64,000 nt of DNA from Natronospirillum sp965602035 (GTDB taxonomy: Bacteria > Pseudomonadota > Gammaproteobacteria > Pseudomonadales > Natronospirillaceae). The DNA lies in contig OZ271919.1 in NCBI GenBank assembly GCA_965602035.1, forward strand, positions 1,178,001 to 1,242,000. The letters are read 5' to 3'. The notes beneath the pieces were generated by a model that saw nothing but the letters and a program-made list of their open reading frames with translations, ran no database searches and was not told the DNA's origin. The position numbers and the translations under genes were made by a program. How positions within the stretch are numbered: the stretch's first letter is position 1; each line of letters opens with the position of its first letter. Shown in pieces: positions 57,934 through 64,000 of this stretch.

Positions 57934-59388
57934 ATGATGAACTTTCAGCACGCGGCAAAGGCCGATTTTTCCGACACGGATTCAGTCGTAATCGGTTTCA
58001 TCGGCAAGGAAGAGGACGCCCTTAGCAGCCTGCCGGACGCTCTGAGTGATCAGGTTCGGGAATGGCGCGATGCCCAGTGGATCAGCACATCAGCCGGCGA
58101 CGTCACACCGGTACTGCAGCCCGACGGCGCCCAGCTCATGCTGGTCGGCACCGGCGATACGCTGCAGTTCAACGAAAACACCCTGCGCAAGCTGGCCGGT
58201 GGTGTCGCCCGGGTCGTCAAACAGTCACGACTGCCCAACCTGACCGTGCTCCTGGATGAGCTGCGAGTGACCGGGCGCAGCCCTGACTGGCTCGCCATGA
58301 AGCTGGTCGAGTGGACACTGACGGCCAGTTACCGCTATGACACCACCAAATCCGAGAAAAATTCCGATTACGCCACCGAAGTGTTTACCCTGGTCGCAGA
58401 AGGCGATCTGCGCGATGCCATCACCAAGGGCAAGGCAATGGCACACGGTGTGAACATAGCCCGGGAACTGGGTAACCTGCCCTCCAACATCTGTACACCG
58501 ACCTATCTCGCCAACCAGGCTCAGAAACTGGCTGACCGATATGCCATGGTGCAGACCGATATTCTGGAAGAAGCAGAAATGGAAAACATGGGCATGGGGG
58601 CCTTCATGGCTGTGTCCAGAGGCAGTGACCAGCCCGGCAAGATGATCATCATGCATTACCGGGGTGCCGGAGACGACGTGAAGCCGCATGTGCTCGTGGG
58701 CAAGGGCATCACCTTCGACACCGGCGGCATCAGCCTCAAGCCGGCGGCCAAGATGGATGAGATGAAGTACGACATGGGCGGTGCAGCCTCAGTGTTCGGC
58801 ACCATGTCGACACTGGCCGAACTGCAGCCCAAGATCAACGTGATTGGCATCGTGGCTGCGGCGGAGAACATGCCGTCCGGCAACGCCACCCGCCCGGGTG
58901 ATGTGGTCACGACGCTCTCAGGCAAAACGGTAGAGATCCTCAACACCGACGCTGAGGGCCGCCTGGTGCTCTGTGACGCACTGACCTATTCCGAGCGGTT
59001 CGAGCCGCAATCTGTGGTGAACATGGCCACACTGACCGGCGCTATCGTGGTCGGTCTTGGCCACCACCCGATCGGGCTCTACAGCAATAACGATGTCCTG
59101 CGCCATGAGCTCGAACAGGCCGGCAGTGAAGCCTGGGACCGCGCGTGGCCAATGCCGTTGTGGGAAGACTACCGGGAAGAACTGGAGTCACCCTACGCCG
59201 ATCTGCGCAATATCGGCCAGGGTCCGGCCGGCGGCTCCATTACCGCCGCCACATACCTGGCTGAATTCACCAAGAATCTGAACTGGGCGCACCTCGACAT
59301 TGCCGGGGCCGCCTGGACTTCAGCGAAGGAAGGCGCAACCGGTCGGCCGGTCGGCTTGCTGACGGAATACCTGCTCAGCAAGGCATGA
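57934..59388 (+). CDS. pepA: Leucyl aminopeptidase PepA
   Basis: Zinc/manganese M17 aminopeptidase; in E. coli it also binds DNA for Xer recombination. The 484-residue protein has the N-terminal macro-like domain and the C-terminal catalytic domain. That has VGKGITFDTGGISLKPAAKM, GAAENMPSGNAT-like (here AAENMPSGNATRPGD) and the signature NTDAEGRLVL. The ATG is preceded by GGGAG. Its end overlaps holC by four nt. Confidence 0.95.
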   Translation: MMNFQHAAKADFSDTDSVVIGFIGKEEDALSSLPDALSDQVREWRDAQWISTSAGDVTPVLQPDGAQLMLVGTGDTLQFNENTLRKLAGGVARVVKQSRLPNLTVLLDELRVTGRSPDWLAMKLVEWTLTASYRYDTTKSEKNSDYATEVFTLVAEGDLRDAITKGKAMAHGVNIARELGNLPSNICTPTYLANQAQKLADRYAMVQTDILEEAEMENMGMGAFMAVSRGSDQPGKMIIMHYRGAGDDVKPHVLVGKGITFDTGGISLKPAAKMDEMKYDMGGAASVFGTMSTLAELQPKINVIGIVAAAENMPSGNATRPGDVVTTLSGKTVEILNTDAEGRLVLCDALTYSERFEPQSVVNMATLTGAIVVGLGHHPIGLYSNNDVLRHELEQAGSEAWDRAWPMPLWEDYREELESPYADLRNIGQGPAGGSITAATYLAEFTKNLNWAHLDIAGAAWTSAKEGATGRPVGLLTEYLLSKA

Positions 59389-59798
59389 CCCGGGTCGATT
59401 TTCACATACTGGGAGCCAATGACCTGTCGGTGGCCATGAACCATGTATGCAAGGTCACCGACAAGGCCTGGCGCAGCGGACATCGGGTGCTGATCGTCTG
59501 CGAGCCGGAAGAACTGGAGGCACTTGACGAGCGCCTCTGGAACTTCCGGCCCGATGCCTTTGTGCCGCATCAGCCACTGGCCCGTGGTGACGCACCGGTG
59601 AACATCACCGACAGTACCGAGTGCGGCGGCCACCACGAGGTCATGGTCAACCTGTCACGCCAGCAGCCGGGTTCCTTTTCACGCTTTGACCGCCTAATCG
59701 AGGTCGTGTTCAGTCACCCGGACTGGACTGAGGTCAAACGAGACCATTTCCGTTTCTACAAAGAGCGCGGGTACCCTCTCCACAGCCACCGGCTGTAA
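59385..59798 (+). CDS. holC: DNA polymerase III chi subunit
   Basis: Part of the clamp loader; it binds SSB and psi. The 137-residue protein matches HolC by VCKVTDKAWRSGHRVLIVCE, LDERLWNFRPDAFVPHQ and YKERGYPLHSH. The ATG overlaps the pepA stop, a conserved coupling. It precedes valS by 94 nt, a gap that carries a -10-like TTATACT and could hold the valS promoter. Confidence 0.92.
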   Translation: MTRVDFHILGANDLSVAMNHVCKVTDKAWRSGHRVLIVCEPEELEALDERLWNFRPDAFVPHQPLARGDAPVNITDSTECGGHHEVMVNLSRQQPGSFSRFDRLIEVVFSHPDWTEVKRDHFRFYKERGYPLHSHRL

Positions 59799-59892
59799 CG
59801 TACCGCCCTCCGGCTCTGACCGCCTACGCAGCCTCTGAGATATACGTTATACTGCCCCGCTCGAATTCCCCGGCAATTGGCGACAGACCCGC

Positions 59893-62769
59893 ATGGACAA
59901 GACGTACAAGCCCGAAGACATCGAACAGAAGCATTACACGCACTGGGAAGCGCAGAACTATTTCGCACCCAGTGGTGACGGACAGCCTTACAGCATCATG
60001 ATTCCGCCACCGAACGTGACCGGTAGTCTTCACATGGGGCACGCCTTCCAGCACACCATCATGGACACACTGACGCGTTACCACCGGATGAAGGGCGATA
60101 ACACGCTCTGGCAACCGGGGTCCGACCATGCGGGTATTGCCACGCAGATGGTAGTGGAACGCCAGTTGGCCGCTGAGGGCTATACCCGGCATGACATCGG
60201 CCGTGACCGGTTCATGGAGAAGGTCTGGGAGTGGAAAGCCAAATCAGGCGGCACGATCAGCCAGCAGATGCGCCACCTCGGCGACTCTGTCGACTGGTCG
60301 CGCGAGCGCTTTACAATGGACGATGGCCTGTCCAACGCGGTACGAGAAGTCTTTGTACGGCTCTACGATGAAGAACTGATCTACCGCGGCAAACGCCTGG
60401 TCAACTGGGACCCGAAACTGCACACCGCGATTTCCGATCTGGAAGTCGAAAACAAGGATGAACAGGGCCACCTCTGGCACTTCCGATATCCCCTCGCCGA
60501 TGGCGCCACAACGGCCGACGGGAAGGACTACCTGATTGTTGCAACAACACGGCCGGAAACCATGCTCGGTGACACCTGTGTCGCTGTGCACCCGGACGAC
60601 GACCGCTACACCTCACTGGTCGGCAAACACGTCATGTTGCCACTCGTGAATCGTCGCATTCCGATTGTGGCTGATGATTACGTCGACGCCGAATTCGGCT
60701 CGGGTTGCGTCAAGATTACCCCGGCGCACGACTTCAATGACTACCAGGTCGGCAAACGCCACGGCGTCGCGCTGGTCAACATATTCGATCAGAACGCCAC
60801 GGTTCTTGAGCGGGCCGAGGTGTTCCATTACGACGGCTCGGAGCGCACCGATACGGATCCGTCAATTCCCGGCGCCTTTGGTGGACTGGACCGGTATGAA
60901 GCACGCAAGGCCATTGTCGCGGCACTTGATGAGCTGGGCCTGCTGGATGACACGATTGAGCACAGCATGATGGTGCCCCGTGGCGACCGCTCCGGCGTGG
61001 TCGTTGAACCCTGGCTGACCGACCAGTGGTACGTCGATGCAAAAAAGCTTGCCGGGCCGGCTATACAGGCCGTAGAAGACGGTGCCATCCGGTTTGTACC
61101 GAAACAGTGGGAGAACACCTACTTTGCCTGGATGCGTGATATTCAGGACTGGTGTATCTCGCGCCAGTTGTGGTGGGGTCACCAGATTCCCGCCTGGTAC
61201 GACGATGAGGGCAGAGTCTACGTTGCGCGCGATGAAGCCGAAGTACGCCGTAAATATCAACTGGCCGACAATGTGGCGCTGACGCGCGATGAAGACGTAC
61301 TGGACACCTGGTTCAGTTCCGCGCTATGGACCTTCTCGACGCTGGGCTGGCCGGAAGACACCGCGGAATTGCGCACATTCCACCCGAGCTCGGTCCTGGT
61401 TACCGGCTTTGACATCATTTTCTTCTGGGTTGCCCGCATGATCATGATGACGTTGCACTTTATCCGCAACGACGACGGCAGCCCGCAGGTCCCCTTCCAT
61501 GAAGTCTACGTGACAGGGCTGATCCGCGACGAAAACGGTCAGAAGATGTCGAAATCCAAGGGCAACGTTATCGACCCGATCGACCTCATCAATGGTATCA
61601 GTGCTGACGACCTGGTCGCCAAACGCACCGAAGGGCTCATGCAGCCGCAACTGGCCCGCAAGATCGAAAAAGCCACACGCAAGTCGTTCCCGACCGGGTT
61701 TGAACCCAGCGGCACCGATGCTCTTCGGTTCACCCTGACCGCGCTGGCCTCTACGGGGCGTGACGTCAAGTTCGACGTCAAGCGGCTGGAAGGCTACCGC
61801 AACTTCTGCAATAAACTCTGGAACGCGGCCCGCTACGTGCAAATGAACACACGGAGCGACACCGGCGAAGCACTGGACTGCGGCCAGTTAAGCAGCGGCG
61901 CAGATATGGACCTCTCGCTCGCCGACCGCTGGATCCGGTCGCGTCTGCAGTCGCTGGAAACCGAGATGCACCAGCACTTTCGTGGTTACCGTTTCGACAT
62001 GGCCAGCAAGGCGCTCTACGACTTTGTGTGGCACGAATACTGCGACTGGTACCTTGAGCTCAGCAAGCCGGTATTCTGGGATGAAAACGCAACGGACGCA
62101 CAGTTGCGCGGTACCCGCCATACGCTGATTCAGGTACTCGAAACCCTTCTGCGCCTGGCGCACCCGATCATGCCGTTCATCACCGAGGAAATCTGGCAGT
62201 CCATTCGGGACCTGGCGGGCAAGGAAGGCGACTCCATCATGCTGCAACCCTACCCCGAACCGGACAGCCGCGAGCACGACGCATCAGCCGAAGCCGATAT
62301 CGAGTGGGTGAAAGGCGTCATTGTCGGTGTGCGGAATATCCGGGGTGAGATGAATATCGCACCGGGCAAAGCCATACCCGTGCTGCTGCAAAACGGTTCT
62401 GCCGAAGACAAACAACGGCTCGACAACAACCGGACTTTCCTGACCAAGCTCGCCAAGCTTGATACGGTTACCTGGCTGGCTGACGGCGACGAGGCACCAC
62501 TGGCTGCCACTGCGCTGGTAGGCGATATGCAGGTACTGGTTCCTATGGCCGGGCTTATCGACGTGGCCGCTGAAAAAGCACGCCTCGGCAAGGAAATCGA
62601 CAAGACCGCAAAAGATCTGGAGCGGGTCAGGAACAAGCTCGGCAACGAGAAGTTTACAGCCAATGCGCCGGCCGATGTCGTGGCCAAGGAGCGCGCCAAA
62701 GCCGACGCTGCAGAGAACTCACTGAAGCAGCTGCAGGCTCAGCTGGATCGCATTGCCCAACTCGGTTGA
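59893..62769 (+). CDS. valS: Valyl-tRNA synthetase
   Basis: Charges tRNA-Val. The 958-residue protein has PPPNVTGSLHMGHAF (HIGH site), the editing domain (about 215-380), the KMSKSKGNVIDPIDL site, the anticodon-binding domain and a C-terminal coiled-coil arm (about 890-955, with KARLGKEIDKTAKDLERV). The length equals E. coli ValS (951). It is the end of the plus-strand run from the TPR gene. Confidence 0.97.
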   Translation: MDKTYKPEDIEQKHYTHWEAQNYFAPSGDGQPYSIMIPPPNVTGSLHMGHAFQHTIMDTLTRYHRMKGDNTLWQPGSDHAGIATQMVVERQLAAEGYTRHDIGRDRFMEKVWEWKAKSGGTISQQMRHLGDSVDWSRERFTMDDGLSNAVREVFVRLYDEELIYRGKRLVNWDPKLHTAISDLEVENKDEQGHLWHFRYPLADGATTADGKDYLIVATTRPETMLGDTCVAVHPDDDRYTSLVGKHVMLPLVNRRIPIVADDYVDAEFGSGCVKITPAHDFNDYQVGKRHGVALVNIFDQNATVLERAEVFHYDGSERTDTDPSIPGAFGGLDRYEARKAIVAALDELGLLDDTIEHSMMVPRGDRSGVVVEPWLTDQWYVDAKKLAGPAIQAVEDGAIRFVPKQWENTYFAWMRDIQDWCISRQLWWGHQIPAWYDDEGRVYVARDEAEVRRKYQLADNVALTRDEDVLDTWFSSALWTFSTLGWPEDTAELRTFHPSSVLVTGFDIIFFWVARMIMMTLHFIRNDDGSPQVPFHEVYVTGLIRDENGQKMSKSKGNVIDPIDLINGISADDLVAKRTEGLMQPQLARKIEKATRKSFPTGFEPSGTDALRFTLTALASTGRDVKFDVKRLEGYRNFCNKLWNAARYVQMNTRSDTGEALDCGQLSSGADMDLSLADRWIRSRLQSLETEMHQHFRGYRFDMASKALYDFVWHEYCDWYLELSKPVFWDENATDAQLRGTRHTLIQVLETLLRLAHPIMPFITEEIWQSIRDLAGKEGDSIMLQPYPEPDSREHDASAEADIEWVKGVIVGVRNIRGEMNIAPGKAIPVLLQNGSAEDKQRLDNNRTFLTKLAKLDTVTWLADGDEAPLAATALVGDMQVLVPMAGLIDVAAEKARLGKEIDKTAKDLERVRNKLGNEKFTANAPADVVAKERAKADAAENSLKQLQAQLDRIAQLG

Positions 62770-62828
62770 CCGGTGCATTTAAGCCAAACGCCGGAGCTGC
62801 CGTGCAGTTTTCCAGATAGAGGCTGCGT

Positions 62829-62954
62829 CCAAAAACGTAATGAGCGATGGACTGGCAAGGCAAATTTCGACAAGAGAGCCGAGTTCACTTTGAGTAAATG
62901 AGAATCTCGCGGAGAAATTTAACGCTGCCAGACCGAGCGCAATAGTTTTTGGTC
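62829..62954. repeat. 126-bp imperfect palindrome of the CAAGGC/AACGC family
   Basis: Arms CCAAAAAC ... CTGGCAAGGCAAATTTC and GAAATTTAACGCTGCCAG ... GTTTTTGG are inverted. A centre of GAGAGCCGAG/GAATCTCGC type lies between them. It is between the convergent valS and sigma-factor genes. The arm pattern CAAGGC-n-AACGC and the CTG/CAG edges repeat in the tRNA-Ala/Ile spacer. Confidence 0.7.
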
Positions 62955-62961
62955 GTACCCT

Positions 62962-63858
62962 TCAGGCGCTAGTGCGCAACCGATCCAGTGCCTCGCGCTC
63001 CAATTGGCGTGCCCGCTCCCGACTGACACCCAGTTGATCCGCGATCTCGCGATACCCCACGGCATCCCGCTGATCAATCCCGTACCTGAGTGTCAGCACG
63101 CGCCTCAGCCGGTCTGGCAGGCCATCGAGAATCTGCTGAACCATTCGCCTCGAGTCAATCCTCTCGAACGACTCCGTACCGTTGTCGTCACCCAACTGCA
63201 CGGTGGCATCCGGATCATCAAGCGACACAGTATCCCGGGACAGCAACACCCGACTCTGGCGATCACTCGTCCCTGATTCAGTGCGCTCGTCCCAGGCTTT
63301 CTGCAGTGCGCTCAACGGTGTCCGCACCGTGAAACCCTTCTGCTTCAATGCCAGCGAGATCGACTGCTCAATCCAGAAATGCGCATAGGTTGAAAACCGG
63401 AAATTCTTGCGGGGATCGAACAGATCGATCGCCCGCATCAGCCCGACATTGCCTTCCATGACCAGGTCGCTGTGGTCCATGCCCTGTGGCATCTTGCGCA
63501 ACGCGATGCGAATAACCATCCGCTGGTTGTGCAACAGCAGCAACTCCCGAAGCGACTTGAGCACCTTCCATCGCCGCGCGAGTGCGGCGCACTTCTGTGC
63601 GTCCTGCTCTGTGAATGCCAGCCAGCAGGCATGAGTGTCACGATCAGTACGCCACAGTGGTTGCTGTGAATCCATCAGAGCGGACACAGCTTCCCTCGCC
63701 CGCCTCAGATAGGCCGACGTTGACAACCCGGATTCCCACGCCTGCAACCTGGCGCTGAGCCGGATGAGCGCAAACAACAGCCGTCTTTGCCGTGTTGCCG
63801 ACAGCGCCGGGTATTCAGTGGCCATATTCGAGAACCAGATTCTCTGCTCATCGTGCAT
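62962..63858 (-). CDS. Divergent sigma-70-family factor (RpoS/RpoH-like)
   Basis: An alternative sigma factor of about 298 residues (start uncertain: ATG 63858 or 63825, GTG 63918). Region 2 is clear: HNQRMVIRIAL, LVMEGNVGLMRAIDLFD and RFSTYAHFWIEQSISLALKQ. Region 4 is clear at the end: LTLRYGIDQRD and LGVSRERARQLEREALDRL. Between them region 3 is short and atypical (RTPLSALQKAW), and the N-terminal 100 residues match nothing I know. It is neither a plain RpoS nor RpoH. Promoter targets are unknown. Confidence 0.82.
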   Translation of the reverse strand: MHDEQRIWFSNMATEYPALSATRQRRLLFALIRLSARLQAWESGLSTSAYLRRAREAVSALMDSQQPLWRTDRDTHACWLAFTEQDAQKCAALARRWKVLKSLRELLLLHNQRMVIRIALRKMPQGMDHSDLVMEGNVGLMRAIDLFDPRKNFRFSTYAHFWIEQSISLALKQKGFTVRTPLSALQKAWDERTESGTSDRQSRVLLSRDTVSLDDPDATVQLGDDNGTESFERIDSRRMVQQILDGLPDRLRRVLTLRYGIDQRDAVGYREIADQLGVSRERARQLEREALDRLRTSA

Positions 63859-63950
63859 AGCAATACCAAACCAAAATTGACTATCAGTACGTATGCACAA
63901 AGTGCGACGAAAGATCACCGAACTGGGATAATTCGACTGGAAACTGAGAC

Positions 63951-64000
63951 ATGAATGAGACGCTATACTTCAGTATGTCAGAAACCAGCCGACGGGCGAG
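63951..64000 (+). CDS. Possible start of a gene running off the window
   Basis: ATG at 63951 (second in-frame ATG at 63975) opens a frame to the right edge. A TATACT -10-like hexamer lies at 63964-63969. Too short to recognise a product; the frame may also be chance. Confidence 0.25.
   Translation, partial: MNETLYFSMSETSRRA

Overview
The window is a chromosomal segment of a gammaproteobacterium. The evidence is the gene content and order (zapE-prmC-prfA-hemA facing TPR lipoprotein-lolB-ispE-prs-rplY-pth-ychF; queA-tgt-yajC-secD-secF; dapC-yffB-dapD; pepA-holC-valS; suhB facing trmJ) together with a 16S-Ile-Ala-23S-5S rRNA operon. I cannot fix the genus from this sequence. Nearly all of it is core housekeeping, and no phage, CRISPR array or defence island is visible. 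The only intact mobile element is one IS66-family insertion.

Layout. 1-3.2 kb: an iron-sulfur operon on the minus strand (iscR, an IscS-type desulfurase, the start of sufB) behind an IscR-box promoter. 3.2-9.9 kb: a secreted nuclease, trhO, an orphan LuxR-type HTH protein, cysE and trmJ, then suhB and a patatin-like gene on the plus strand. 9.9-15.5 kb: queA-tgt-yajC-secD-secF. 15.6-20.9 kb: a SulP transporter, a small outer-membrane protein, a membrane methyltransferase-like protein, and btuB behind a cobalamin riboswitch. 20.9-31 kb: fadE, fbp, a CYTH/mini-MscS pair, doxX, argA, pyrF-btuF, a small exported protein and a GST-like gene. 31-34.3 kb: a non-coding tract of REP-like repeats, hairpins and terminators, split by the IS66 element. 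34.3-40.4 kb: the rRNA operon on the minus strand, with spacers full of repeats. 40.4-44.8 kb: zapE-prmC-prfA-hemA. 44.9-62.8 kb: a long plus-strand run from lolB to valS. 63-64 kb: a divergent sigma-70-family factor.

How the parts connect. IscR, the desulfurase and SufB make and regulate Fe-S clusters, with cysE supplying cysteine nearby. TrmJ, TrhO, QueA and Tgt modify tRNA, and PrmC modifies release factor PrfA. LolB, SecDF-YajC and the TPR lipoprotein serve the envelope. GlnD, ArgA, DapC and DapD handle nitrogen signalling and amino-acid synthesis. BtuB with its riboswitch and BtuF import vitamin B12.

The most interesting points are these. (1) The SuhB protein has lost most of the inositol-monophosphatase metal ligands while keeping the fold motifs, so it looks like a non-enzymatic SuhB kept for rRNA antitermination; boxA-like sites lie in the rrn operon here. 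(2) A tandem array of hairpins and terminators that reuses the 5S-rRNA end sequence follows the rrn operon and is interrupted by IS66. (3) A palindromic repeat family (CAAGGC ... AACGC) fills the tRNA-Ala/tRNA-Ile spacer and recurs behind valS. (4) The Fe-S operon is an isc/suf hybrid with a canonical IscR promoter. (5) The sigma factor at the right end is unusual. No plainly new multi-gene system was found.
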